A program made the translations under genes and the position numbers. From contig NZ_OY762974.1 in the NCBI RefSeq assembly GCF_963667135.1, positions 682,001-746,000 of the forward strand: a stretch of 64,000 nucleotides of DNA. The letters are read 5' to 3'. Position 1 is the first letter of the stretch. Every line of letters starts with the position of its first letter. The notes beneath the pieces are model-generated. The model was not told the DNA's origin. It saw nothing but the letters and a program-made list of their open reading frames with translations, and made no database searches. Below, piece after piece: positions 18,228-25,911 of the stretch. Origin of the DNA: an uncultured Macellibacteroides sp. (GTDB lineage: Bacteria > Bacteroidota > Bacteroidia > Bacteroidales > Tannerellaceae).

Positions 18228-18592
18228 CTCAATTTATATAAATTATTTAAGGTCTCTTGCAAGGCAGCATTTATTGTATACTGCCCTTCTTTATCAATAT
18301 TATTATTCCCCTCAGCTTTTATTACCCCTGTATATATCGGGTAATTATCACCTTTGCTTCTATTATTCTGATGTTGCATCGGGCGCAAATTCTCAATAGT
18401 ATCATCACCACCTTTGGCTACCGGGTAAACATGGTCTATTTGCCATCCCAGGCTACTTTCAGACCCATATTCTGAACGCATCATCCAAGCACCACAAGCA
18501 TCCTTTCGGTACAATTCAGCTTTATAATTAGGAACAACCGTCCCCTTTTGCCACACCCTATTTATCGTATCGTCATCAAACAGGTTAGCCAT
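18224..18592 (-). CDS. Small HNH endonuclease
   Basis: 122 residues, a minimal HNH fold. The motif is WQIDHVYPVAKGG (Asp53-His54), NLRPMQHQNN (Asn68, His73, Asn76) and KGD. No CxxC zinc knuckles are seen, so this is the non-zinc type often found next to ATPases. It is the promoter-proximal gene of the operon with the ATPase and DUF4435 genes. A small HNH nuclease next to an ATPase is the Septu (PtuB) arrangement, although the order is reversed here. It could be the DNA-cutting arm of the system. Confidence 0.85.
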   Translation of the reverse strand: MANLFDDDTINRVWQKGTVVPNYKAELYRKDACGAWMMRSEYGSESSLGWQIDHVYPVAKGGDDTIENLRPMQHQNNRSKGDNYPIYTGVIKAEGNNNIDKEGQYTINAALQETLNNLYKLR

Positions 18593-18640
18593 ATTGTATT
18601 CCTATTTTTATAATATTCAAATAAACTATATAATTAGATA

Positions 18641-18670
18641 CAAATGTACTCATTTTCTTTTACCAGCAAA
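18641..18670 (-). promoter_or_regulatory. Promoter of the HNH-ATPase-DUF4435 operon
   Basis: On the minus strand TACATTTG (18648-18641) matches TAnnTTTG exactly. TTTG (18670-18667) lies 22 bases upstream as a -33 box. Predicted start is near 18633, about 40 bases before the HNH start codon. The primase gene's 3' end is upstream, so this promoter makes the defence operon independent of the replication-like module. Confidence 0.6.
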
Positions 18671-18747
18671 AAGGAATAAGTAATTTATTGTTATGGCTCT
18701 ATTTTTTAGAATTAATATTGATCAAAAAACAAATGAAAAATATTTAG

Positions 18748-20385
18748 TCAGAACACCGCCGGCGGGCGACCCAGTGCGGTAGAAACTGCATCCAGTTTTT
18801 CTTTCAGGCAATTAATCCGGATCAAGACGGCCGTCCTTTCACTGGGTCTCGACACGAAAGGCAGCGTAGCAACCAACCGGTCGATATCCGAAACCACCTC
18901 CCCCTCCTGCTCCGCAGCAGTCGGCAACGTAATCCCAGCAGCAGACGGCAACTCCACACCCTCAAGCGACTCCGATATTTCCTCGCAGGAACAAGTCTGT
19001 AAAGATGCAGCCGGCAGTTCCTGGCAGGAACCGTTAAGGGGAAGGGCAGCCGATTGGGAAACCGGTAACTCCTGGTGGGGGATGGAATTGGGAGGGAGGG
19101 GGGAAGGGAGTACTTCGGGGGGGAGCATGAGGGAGCGGATCAGGGCAGCGAGACCGGGACCGGTAAGGGAACGAAACAAGGAATCGGGATCCTCGCCGGG
19201 GGGCAGCGCGAGAGCGAGCGTGTCGAAACCCGCAGCTTTCAGCACCCCCTCTAACTTAGGCACGGCAGCCTGACCCCGTTCGTCGCCATCGGTAAGCAGC
19301 ACCACGCGGGTACAAAGACCAGCCAACAAATCAACATGACCGGCCGTCAGCTCCAGACCACAAAGCCCCACCGTATTGGTGAAACCCGCCACATGCATAG
19401 CAATCACATCCTTATACCCCTCCACCAGCACCGCGTACCCAAACCGCCTGATCGCCTTTTTAGCCAGATGCAACCCATACAACAACTCCCTTTTACGAAA
19501 CAACACACTCGACGCACTATTCACATACTTCGGACACCCGGCCCCCCACTTACCCGAAGGAGGCACAGCCGACCGATGCCTGGCCGAAAACCCCACCAAC
19601 ACCCCCTCGGCATCCCTCAGCGGAAACACCACCCTATCCAACATCCCCTTAAACATCGCCGGCCCCCTAAAAGAAAAATCCCTCGGCGCAAACCCCACCT
19701 CAAAATTCAGATACCCCACACCCAACCCCGCACACCCCGGATCATACCCATTCAAAAACCTCAAAAACCAAGCATTCCCCTCCAACAACCCCTTCCTCAC
19801 CCCCTCCTCCGAAGCCGAAACCGCCGCTCCCGTCGACGCCGCCCCTTCCCGTTCCCTCATATCCCCAAACAACCCACCACCAGCCAACCCCGCTCCCTCC
19901 AATGATGGAGTTGTTGTTGATGATGCCCCCAACGACGAAGTTATTGGAGATGAAGGCGTTAGTAATGACGAAGTTGTTGGTGATGGTGATGACAGATTTG
20001 GTGATGGTGTTAATGATGGTGTTAGTATTGGAGATAATGTCGCCGCAGGCGCACAGTCTTTCCCAAATGCCGCCGCAGGCGCACCCAAGGAAGAAGGCGG
20101 TAAAATCCCGGCGCGAGCCTCAAGACGCGAAAGCGCTTCAGAAAAAGAGCACCCCTCCTTGCGCATAACAAAAGCAAAAACGTCGCCCCCCTCCCCGCAA
20201 GACCAACACTTAAAAGACTGCTTAATCGAATTCACAGAAAGCGAAGGATGATGATCCCCATGAAACGGACAAAGCCCCGTAGACTTCCCCCCCTTTTCAA
20301 CAGAAAGCGAAACCCACTCCCCCACAACCGAACGAATATCCACCCTATCCTTCACCACAGCAACCCTACTATTTAAATTTCCCAT
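18748..20385 (-). CDS. DnaG-type DNA primase of a mobile/CPS-linked module
   Basis: 545 residues. The CHC2-type zinc finger is near the N-terminus (Cys39, His42, Cys60, Cys63: CPFH and CWSC). The catalytic core follows after a linker: PLRDAEGVLVGFSAR, then TOPRIM motifs AVLVEGYKDV and VVLLTDGDERG. The linker (about residues 105-175) is a low-complexity Ser/Thr/Pro run; its DNA (about 19908-20050) is built of trinucleotide-like repeats and looks like recent expansion. A C-terminal helicase-binding region is not recognisable. A chromosomal dnaG must exist elsewhere; this copy belongs to the mobile-type replication module with the downstream-numbered DnaB. A repeat element separates it from that helicase gene. 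Confidence 0.88.
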   Translation of the reverse strand: MGNLNSRVAVVKDRVDIRSVVGEWVSLSVEKGGKSTGLCPFHGDHHPSLSVNSIKQSFKCWSCGEGGDVFAFVMRKEGCSFSEALSRLEARAGILPPSSLGAPAAAFGKDCAPAATLSPILTPSLTPSPNLSSPSPTTSSLLTPSSPITSSLGASSTTTPSLEGAGLAGGGLFGDMREREGAASTGAAVSASEEGVRKGLLEGNAWFLRFLNGYDPGCAGLGVGYLNFEVGFAPRDFSFRGPAMFKGMLDRVVFPLRDAEGVLVGFSARHRSAVPPSGKWGAGCPKYVNSASSVLFRKRELLYGLHLAKKAIRRFGYAVLVEGYKDVIAMHVAGFTNTVGLCGLELTAGHVDLLAGLCTRVVLLTDGDERGQAAVPKLEGVLKAAGFDTLALALPPGEDPDSLFRSLTGPGLAALIRSLMLPPEVLPSPLPPNSIPHQELPVSQSAALPLNGSCQELPAASLQTCSCEEISESLEGVELPSAAGITLPTAAEQEGEVVSDIDRLVATLPFVSRPSERTAVLIRINCLKEKLDAVSTALGRPPAVF

Positions 20386-20460
20386 AACATTATATTATAT
20401 TGATTTGATTAATGATCTAATTCGATTTGATTTGATATCTATTTATTGATATGATAAAAA

Positions 20461-20706
20461 AAGGAACAGCGCAGCGCATTCCCGAGAAAAAAGGCGATGC
20501 TGAAAGCGAGCCGGAGAAAGTTAGATTGGCCTCGTCGGAGCAAGCGTTAAGAAACACCAGCACGGAGGCGATTAAAACGGAAATCTGTTTGAGCGCAGCG
20601 AGTTCATTTCCGTTCAGCCGGAGAGCAGGTGTTTTAGCTTGCGCAGGCGCACGCCTTGATTTTTCTTTTTGCGAACTTTTTCTTTTCATCAAGGAAAAGA
20701 AAAAGT
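20461..20706 (+). repeat. Structured dispersed repeat, copy A
   Basis: One of four related elements of about 210-245 bases. It begins with AAGGAACAGCGCAGCGC, contains GGCGATGCTGAAAGCGAGCC, then a long imperfect hairpin whose outer stem is AAACACC ... GGTGTTT and inner stem AACGGAAAT ... ATTTCCGTT around the loop CTGTTTGAGCGCAGCGAGTT. It ends in an A/T-rich hairpin CTTTTTCTTTTC-ATCA-aGGAAAAGAAAAAG. It sits between the primase and helicase genes and contains no credible gene. Confidence 0.75.
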
Positions 20707-20738
20707 GGGAGAAAGCCAGAGCAAACAAAGTAAGTTAT

Positions 20739-22103
20739 TTAAGACGAAATTCGAGAAAATGAAACATTAAACCTAAACCTCACTTCACCAGTAGCGCCAT
20801 TCCGGGACTTCAGCAAATGAAGTTCCCCAACCCGTTTCTCGGCAGAAACGGACGTCTTATCGGGCCGGTGGACAAACAGCACGATATCCGCAGCCGCCTC
20901 CAGGTTCCCCGAATCCCGCAAATCCGCCAGCATCGGAGGCGCCCCGGCCCCGCGGCCCTCCACCTTCCGATTCATCTGCACCAGGCACACGATCGGAATC
21001 CCCGCCTGCACCGAAAGGCCCTTCAGACCATTCGCCACCCGGCCCAGCGCCCCGTCCAGCGTCTCCATCTTCTGCTGCTCCATGCGCATCAAGCCGATAT
21101 AATCCACAAACAACACATCACACTGCCCCAGCTTTTGGGCCCGGAACACCTTCGAGCGCAACTGCTCCAGCGTAAGCGGAGGCGTAAAATCCAGCCGCAG
21201 CGGCAACTCCGCAAACACCTCCGAGTTCACCCGCTCCATCTCGGCCAGCTCCTTCAACGTGGGACCATAAATACGCAACCCGTCCGCACTCACGTCGCCC
21301 AACTTCGGGAACAACCGGTTCACCAGCTCCGTATCACTCATCTCCATGCTCACGAACAACACCGACGCCCCGCTCTCGGCACACGCCACCGCCATATTCA
21401 GCGCCATGGCCGTCTTCCCGTAACCCGGTCGGCCCGCCAGCATCACCAGCTCCCGGCTACGGATACCCCCCATCAACTCATCCAGCTCCTTCAGGCCCGA
21501 CGGATACCCCATCGGACTCTTCCCCAACGCCCGCAGCTCCCGGAAATGCTTCAGCGACGCCAACCCCGCCTCCAGCACCGAACACCCATTGTTATCTCCG
21601 GCAAACTCCGTGCGCAACACCATCAACTCACGCTCCGCCTCCCCAATCAAGTCATCCACATCCCCATCCGGATGCGAAGCCAGCAACATCAACCGCTCGA
21701 ACACCACCCGCAAGCGGCGCAAAAGATAAAAACGCTGCACCTCCCGGGCATACACCAACGCATTCTCCACATCGCGCACCATATACAAACTCTCACGGAG
21801 GAAAGCGATGCCACCCAAGCGGGTAGCAAGCACTTCATCCAGGCGGAACAACTCCGTATCCACCGTCTGCAAATCCGGAATCACCCCCCGGTCGTACACC
21901 GCCACGATAGCCCCGTACACAAACCCCAGGTTCGTGTTCTCGAACATCTCCGGCCGCAAGACCGAGCGAAACTCATCCATCACGAAACGCTTCATAAAAA
22001 CCACCGCCACCGCCAGTAACTCATTCCGCTGCGCCGTATTAAGCCCCTCCCACGAAAGCACCCCCTCCGGATTCACCCCACCGGCACCCGTAACCTTAGT
22101 CAT
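20739..22103 (-). CDS. DnaB-type replicative helicase
   Basis: 454 residues from ATG 22103, which overlaps the upstream gene's stop by 8 bases; longer readings from 22256 add a basic, unlike N-terminus. N-terminal DnaB domain (about 20-130) and RecA-type motor: Walker A LAGRPGYGKTAMAL, then FVSMEMSDTEL, Walker B CDVLFVDYIGLM, then LVQMNRKVEGRG and RDSGNLEAAADIVLFVHR. It loads or drives the fork for the module together with the primase. GC-rich codon use (about 60% GC) is unlike the AT-rich polysaccharide genes downstream. Confidence 0.9.
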   Translation of the reverse strand: MTKVTGAGGVNPEGVLSWEGLNTAQRNELLAVAVVFMKRFVMDEFRSVLRPEMFENTNLGFVYGAIVAVYDRGVIPDLQTVDTELFRLDEVLATRLGGIAFLRESLYMVRDVENALVYAREVQRFYLLRRLRVVFERLMLLASHPDGDVDDLIGEAERELMVLRTEFAGDNNGCSVLEAGLASLKHFRELRALGKSPMGYPSGLKELDELMGGIRSRELVMLAGRPGYGKTAMALNMAVACAESGASVLFVSMEMSDTELVNRLFPKLGDVSADGLRIYGPTLKELAEMERVNSEVFAELPLRLDFTPPLTLEQLRSKVFRAQKLGQCDVLFVDYIGLMRMEQQKMETLDGALGRVANGLKGLSVQAGIPIVCLVQMNRKVEGRGAGAPPMLADLRDSGNLEAAADIVLFVHRPDKTSVSAEKRVGELHLLKSRNGATGEVRFRFNVSFSRISS

Positions 22104-22566
22104 TTTCGGTCCTCCTCTCCTCTCTGTCATGATAAACCGGCATAACCTGCTGTTGCGGCGCACGGCTCTTGGCACCCTTCCTCTGCTTATCGGAAACCGG
22201 AGCACCACTGGTAAGCTCCGCGTAGTTACACACCAGAAAATAAGAAAGCTTCCCAATGAAGTAAGTCTCCACCCAGCCCTTCTTCACCAGCTCCGCCACA
22301 CAGTTGCTCACCATCGAACGACTAAGCCCCGTAAAGGCGGCAATCTCCTCGCGGGAAGCAACCAGCTCGCCCGCTTTGTGGGCAAACGAAAGACCGTCGA
22401 GCATATCCCGCTCTTCGGCAAACTTGGCAAAAAAGACCAGGTAGGCATACACTCTGTACAGATTACCCTCCCCTCCGGCAGGCAGGATCAGGTTTTTGAT
22501 GATAAAGCGCGGCAAGCGCAGATACGAAACTTTGGAGAAAAAATCTCCCAATTCTTTTACATCCAT
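22096..22566 (-). CDS. Winged-helix DNA-binding protein of the replication-like module
   Basis: 156 residues from ATG 22566 (a TTG at 22593 is possible). The middle holds a clear helix-turn-helix: VASREEIAAFTGLSRSMVSN followed by a recognition-helix/wing segment VAELVKKGWVETYFIGKLSYFLV. Basic C-terminal tail. It overlaps the helicase gene by 8 bases and lies immediately downstream (in its own direction) of the CCTGACGC repeat array. That is the layout of an initiator or autoregulator gene next to its binding sites. Initiator function is inference; a MarR/GntR-like repressor role is equally possible. Confidence 0.65.
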   Translation of the reverse strand: MDVKELGDFFSKVSYLRLPRFIIKNLILPAGGEGNLYRVYAYLVFFAKFAEERDMLDGLSFAHKAGELVASREEIAAFTGLSRSMVSNCVAELVKKGWVETYFIGKLSYFLVCNYAELTSGAPVSDKQRKGAKSRAPQQQVMPVYHDREERRTEND

Positions 22567-22645
22567 GATAGTAGATTTAAAGTTATTATACAAAAATGGC
22601 TTCCAGAAGATCCGAAAAAAAGACTAACCATAACCTTTGCATACC

Positions 22646-22764
22646 CCTGACGCATTCCTGACGCATTCCTGACGCAAACGTAACGCTCAGAACCCTGTAC
22701 CCGCCAGCCTTTGGAGCCAACCTCCAGCGCAACCCTGACGCAAACGTAACGCAACCCTGACGCT
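22646..22764. repeat. Iteron-like CCTGACGC repeat array on an 11-bp grid
   Basis: CCTGACGC starts at 22646, 22657, 22668, 22734 and 22756. The spacings are 11, 11, 66 and 22 bases, all multiples of 11, so the sites face the same side of the helix. Two copies extend to CCTGACGCAAACGTAACGC. The array lies in a 400-base gap with no gene, directly upstream of the winged-helix gene. It may be an iteron-type origin or an operator. Confidence 0.65.
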
Positions 22765-22970
22765 CTATCATTATATATAATATAAAAATAAAAAAAGCGT
22801 ACATAAAGTACGATCCAAGACCAACACCCCAACCGGACGCTTCCGGAAGCCGCTGCAAACATAAAGGAATAAAATAACCATGCAAGTAATTTCAAAAAAA
22901 AGGACCGGAAGCCTTGTAAAAACAAGACAACCAGTCCAATCCGCCAAAAAATACCCGTTAGCTTACGCCC

Positions 22971-23489
22971 TTACCGTCTACACCCTTTCCGTGAATTCCT
23001 CCACGGCTCGCGCGCCAAAACCGGCTTTAATCCCGGATGCGATTCCAGGTACGCCTGGTGCGCTTCCGACATCCGTTTGTACAACGTACTCCACTTCAAA
23101 CCCGTCTCCACCACCACATAAACCGCCACACTAAGCTCCTTCAGCTTAGGCGATTTAAACATGCCTGCATACATCATGTCGAACAACCTTTCGAACAGTA
23201 ACTCCAAATCATTCACCACGATACGATTCAATGGCGGCACCCCTTTATCCAGAGGAAACGCGGGCGGCGCATTCTCCGTCATCAACACATCCCGGTATTT
23301 CTGCTCCATCTGCACCGCAAAACGCTTCATCCCTTTTACCTCCGCTCCCTCCCTGCTGGTAGCCAGCAAATGATGAAAACGAACACAAACCGGGCGATCC
23401 GGTTGACTGTTGACAAACCCGACAAAACGCTCAAAATCCGGAAAACCGTCGAAGATTTTCAAATTACGCGCCAAATCATCTAAATTCAT
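22971..23489 (-). CDS. Conserved-looking hypothetical protein
   Basis: 172 residues, starting at ATG 23489. Mostly helical and soluble, with a basic C-terminus (REPWRNSRKGCRR). Contains FDGFPDFERFVGFVNSQ, FHHLLATSREGAEVKG and FERLFDMMYAGMF, none of which I recognise. Codon use and GC content match the neighbouring helicase and primase genes, and the strand is the same, so it belongs to that module. The possible role, replication accessory or regulatory, is not shown by sequence. Confidence 0.55.
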   Translation of the reverse strand: MNLDDLARNLKIFDGFPDFERFVGFVNSQPDRPVCVRFHHLLATSREGAEVKGMKRFAVQMEQKYRDVLMTENAPPAFPLDKGVPPLNRIVVNDLELLFERLFDMMYAGMFKSPKLKELSVAVYVVVETGLKWSTLYKRMSEAHQAYLESHPGLKPVLAREPWRNSRKGCRR

Positions 23490-23669
23490 TAATTAACTTT
23501 TTTTAGTTATGCAAAACGCATAGGTTCATACTAAAACACCCCGGCACTACACCGCAAGGCAACGCAAGAATAGACAAAAGAATCGACAAGCCATTTTTTT
23601 TCAAAAACAGCACCCCCACCAGCCAGCATAGTTACACCCCGTCGGATTCGCTCAAATTAATATTACCGG
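23490..23669. other. Intergenic gap with no recognised feature
   Basis: 180 bases between two minus-strand hypothetical genes. It has GC-mixed sequence without an open frame of note, a clear promoter box or a hairpin. Confidence 0.5.
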
Positions 23670-24218
23670 TTATTTACTGATTTGTTTCTTCTCCTTCTCA
23701 AATCGGCTATACACAAAACAAGGAGGCGCGTCCACTATATCTTTATATTTCTTTGCGTTACCCCCCTCGGCAACCCTCACCTCCTCTTTGGCATACTCGT
23801 AAAGCGTGCTCACTTTGGCCCGGCTGTAACAGAGATTAAAAGCCCCGTTGCTAAGATTCGCCACCGTACCCGGCTCAATAATCCCCGTCTGCCATAAATT
23901 CACCATACCCGCCATAAACCCCTTGGGATTATTCACCCAAAAAGGCACAAAAGGGATGGAGGCGCACAAATCCGCGCACACCACCTGTCTGAACTGCGGA
24001 TTCCCGAACTTCAGCATCACCTGCTCCCTGATAACGTCTAAGCCATACCGCTTTACCAACGCCTCGTCACCAAGCACCCCGCCAATATCGGCCAACAACC
24101 CCCTCGGGTCGCGGCTCCTGTTCACACTCCTGAACAAATCATCCACAGTTACCAATTCATCCTTCGACTTTAAAAAAAATGAGACACCCCCATTTTTAAC
24201 ATTATTTGTTTTTTCCAT
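23670..24218 (-). CDS. Hypothetical protein of the replication-like module
   Basis: 182 residues from ATG 24218; a TTG at 24251 would add 11 residues. Soluble, mixed alpha/beta, with a central hydrophobic stretch (CADLCASIPFVPFWVNNPKG) and a Lys-rich C-terminus. No family recognised. Same strand and composition as the genes on either side. It is the first gene after the pyrimidine-rich tandem repeat, which therefore lies in its upstream region. Confidence 0.5.
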   Translation of the reverse strand: MEKTNNVKNGGVSFFLKSKDELVTVDDLFRSVNRSRDPRGLLADIGGVLGDEALVKRYGLDVIREQVMLKFGNPQFRQVVCADLCASIPFVPFWVNNPKGFMAGMVNLWQTGIIEPGTVANLSNGAFNLCYSRAKVSTLYEYAKEEVRVAEGGNAKKYKDIVDAPPCFVYSRFEKEKKQISK

Positions 24219-24339
24219 CTGTTTTACGTTTGCTTTTAACAGCAAATCCAACGGAATTAACCAGTCCGGCGATGGTTAAAGTCGCAATTCTGTCATCTTT
24301 ATCTAAAAATACTATCTTCTTTATTCTTCCATTTTCATT

Positions 24340-24573
24340 TTCATCAAACTATCCCCCCTTTCAATCCTTTTTTTCTTCTTCAATTTATCTTCTATTCATT
24401 CTTTTTTTCTCTCTGTCTCAGCCAAACTATTCCCTCTTTCAATCCTTTTTTTCTTCCTCAAACTTTCTTTTGTATATTCTTTTTTCTCTCTGTCTCATCC
24501 AAACTATTCCCTCTTTCAACTCTTTTTTTCTTCTTCAAACTATCTTTTGTATATTCTTTTTTCTTGATAAAAA
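24340..24573. repeat. Three-copy 77-78 bp pyrimidine-rich tandem repeat
   Basis: The block starting CAAACTAT(C/T)CCC recurs at 24345, 24423 and 24500 (periods 78 and 77), with CTTTCAA, long T runs and CTCTCTGTCTCA shared between copies. The plus strand is almost pure pyrimidine. No gene. The last copy runs into repeat element D. Could form triplex or slipped DNA, or be a by-product of element insertion. Confidence 0.7.
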
Positions 24574-24762
24574 AGAATCAAAAAATCAAGGCTTACGCGG
24601 CGGAGGCTAAAAACACTCCACTCAGCCGCGCGGAAAGAACTCGCTACGCTCAAACAGCTTTCCGCTTCTCCGGCTTCCCTCCGTATTTTTTTAACGCCCC
24701 CTCCGCTGAGGCCAATCCTTTCTGCGGCTCGCTTTCAGCATCGCCTACTCCCCGGCTGTTTG
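24554..24762 (-). repeat. Structured dispersed repeat, copy D (inverted)
   Basis: Read on the minus strand it has the shared GGCGATGCTGAAAGCGAGCC and GGCCTC..CGGAG segments, then the hairpin GCGGAAAG ... CTTTCCGC around the same loop CTGTTTGAGCGTAGCGAGTT, and it ends in the A/T hairpin TTCTTTTTT-ATCA-AGAAAAAAGAA. The inner stem differs from copies A-C on both arms, so pairing is kept. It faces copy B about 100 bases away, forming a large inverted pair. Confidence 0.7.
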
Positions 24763-24861
24763 CTACGCAAAAGCGCCTCACCCCTCCCAACAAGGAAAGG
24801 CGATGCCAACGGCGAGCAGAAGAAAAAAAGAAAGGATGGAAGGAAAGAAAGGAAGAAGAAA

Positions 24862-25088
24862 AAGGAACAGCGAAGCGCGTTCCCGAATGGATAGGCGATG
24901 CCAAAGGCGAGCCGCGAAAAGGAATGACCTCGTCGGAGCGAGCGTTAAGAAACCCCTGCACGAAGGCGATTAAAACGGAAATCTGTTTGAGCGAAGCGAG
25001 TTCATTTCCGTTCAGCCTTTGTACAGGGGTTTTAGCTCGCGCAGGCGCAGTCTTGATTTTTGCTTCTTTTCATCTAAGGAAAAGAAGA
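24862..25088 (+). repeat. Structured dispersed repeat, copy B
   Basis: Same order of blocks as copies A and C: AAGGAACAGCGAAGCGC, GGCGATGCCAAAGGCGAGCC, TCGTCGGAGCGAGCGTTAAG, outer stem ACCCCTGC.CGAAGGC against GCCTTTG.ACAGGGGT, inner stem AACGGAAAT/ATTTCCGTT, and the end hairpin CTTCTTTTC-ATCTA-AGGAAAAGAAG. Lies in the 940-base gene-free gap 24219-25193 along with copy D and the tandem repeat. Confidence 0.75.
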
Positions 25089-25170
25089 TATTAATTTGAA
25101 TTAGAAGAAAAAGAAGCTATTAGTTTAAAGTAAGGAATAGCAAGGAAAACCAAAGTCTCATTTCAAAGAA

Positions 25171-25201
25171 AGCCTTAATTTTAAGAAGTGAAATTAAGGC
25201 T
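25171..25201 (-). terminator. Terminator of the DUF4248 gene
   Basis: AGCCTTAATTT (25171-25181) pairs with AAATTAAGGCT (25191-25201), and the minus-strand sequence past the stem is T-rich (TTTCTTTG). The stem overlaps the stop codon of the minus-strand DUF4248 gene. Confidence 0.6.
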
Positions 25202-25415
25202 CCCCGAGGCACTCATAAAAATAAGACACCATAAGCGGACTAAGCCTCCGTGCCCCTTTATGCCACCCGGCCTCCACCAGTTTATCCTTAAGAGTAGGAT
25301 GCAACATCACCCACCGAACCAACTGCTTAGAAGCAGAATCCGGTTGCAAATCCGGCGAATACAACATAGAAAGCTGTTTAAAAGAATACAAGCAAGCTTT
25401 TTCTTCACGTATCAT
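25194..25415 (-). CDS. DUF4248-family small protein
   Basis: 73 residues from ATG 25415; a longer reading from 25745 would translate repeat copy C and is rejected. The pattern fits DUF4248: YSFKQLSMLYSPDLQPDSASK, then W-V-x-x-x-P-x-L near 39-45, then LSPLMVSYFYECLGEP at the C-terminus (the family usually ends in this LGEP-type motif). DUF4248 genes are typically found in Bacteroidales beside HU-like, lysozyme/amidase and capsule genes, as here. Likely a small helical DNA-binding protein, but function is not established. Confidence 0.8.
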   Translation of the reverse strand: MIREEKACLYSFKQLSMLYSPDLQPDSASKQLVRWVMLHPTLKDKLVEAGWHKGARRLSPLMVSYFYECLGEP

Positions 25416-25528
25416 AGTATCTAAATTTTTAACTAAAGATACTATATTCCCCCCACCCCCACAAACATTCCAACCAAAAAAATGCGCACCAAGCAAAAAA
25501 GGCGATGCTGAAAGCGAGCACGAATGGA

Positions 25529-25755
25529 AAGGAACAGCGCAGCGCATTCCCGAGAAGACAGGCGATGCCGAAGGCGAGCCGCGAAAAGGATTGACATCGT
25601 CGGAGCGAGCGTTAAGAAACCCCTGCACAAAGGCGATTAAAACGGAAATCTGTTTGAGCGTAGCGAGTTCATTTCCGTTCAGCCTTTGAGCAGGGGTTTT
25701 AGCTCGCGCAGGCGCAGTCTTGATTTTTTGATTCTTTTTTATCAAGAAAAAAGAA
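25529..25755 (+). repeat. Structured dispersed repeat, copy C
   Basis: The most regular copy. AAGGAACAGCGCAGCGC, GGCGATGCCGAAGGCGAGCC, TCGTCGGAGCGAGCGTTAAG, outer stem AAACCCCTGC.CAAAGGC against GCCTTTG.GCAGGGGTTT, inner stem AACGGAAAT/ATTTCCGTT around CTGTTTGAGCGTAGCGAGTT, end hairpin TTCTTTTTT-ATCA-AGAAAAAAGAA. A partial extra GGCGATGC block precedes it at 25501. It lies in the 500-base gap between DUF4248 and the HU-like gene. Confidence 0.75.
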
Positions 25756-25836
25756 TATATTAATTTGAATTAAAAGAAAAACGGAATATTAGCGGAAACA
25801 AACCGCCATTAACCGCCAATACCGGATATAACGGAT

Positions 25837-25864
25837 TTTGAAACAAACCCGTGTAGTACCTTTG
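25837..25864 (+). promoter_or_regulatory. Promoter of the HU-like gene
   Basis: TACCTTTG (25857-25864) matches TAnnTTTG and TTTG (25837-25840) begins 20 bases upstream. Predicted start is about 25871, giving a 40-base leader to the gene at 25912. Confidence 0.65.
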
Positions 25865-25911
25865 ATTCATCAGCTGATAAAAAAAATTATTAATTAAAAA
25901 AAACAAACAAA

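Noticed and set aside
19336-20251. Long plus-strand open frames opposite the primase and helicase genes
   Set aside because: They are antisense shadows in GC-rich DNA; composition is Pro/His/Arg-rich without known motifs, while the minus strand has clear primase and helicase motifs.
22646-22764. CRISPR array
   Set aside because: The units are only 8-19 bases with 11-bp spacing and no spacers, and no cas genes are present.
22557-22925. Minus-strand frame across the CCTGACGC array
   Set aside because: Its translation is repetitive (RYVCVR twice) because it reads through the iteron-like repeats, and it has no family resemblance.
24206-25094. Plus-strand frames over the tandem repeat and elements D and B
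   Set aside because: They translate low-complexity pyrimidine repeats and the structured repeat; stem covariation favours a nucleic-acid function.
18748-25415. Complete prophage
   Set aside because: Primase, helicase and a lysozyme-like gene are present, but no capsid, portal, terminase, tail or integrase gene is seen.
25416-25745. Long N-terminal extension of the DUF4248 gene
   Set aside because: The extension is a translation of repeat copy C; the natural start is ATG 25415, which gives the family's usual size.
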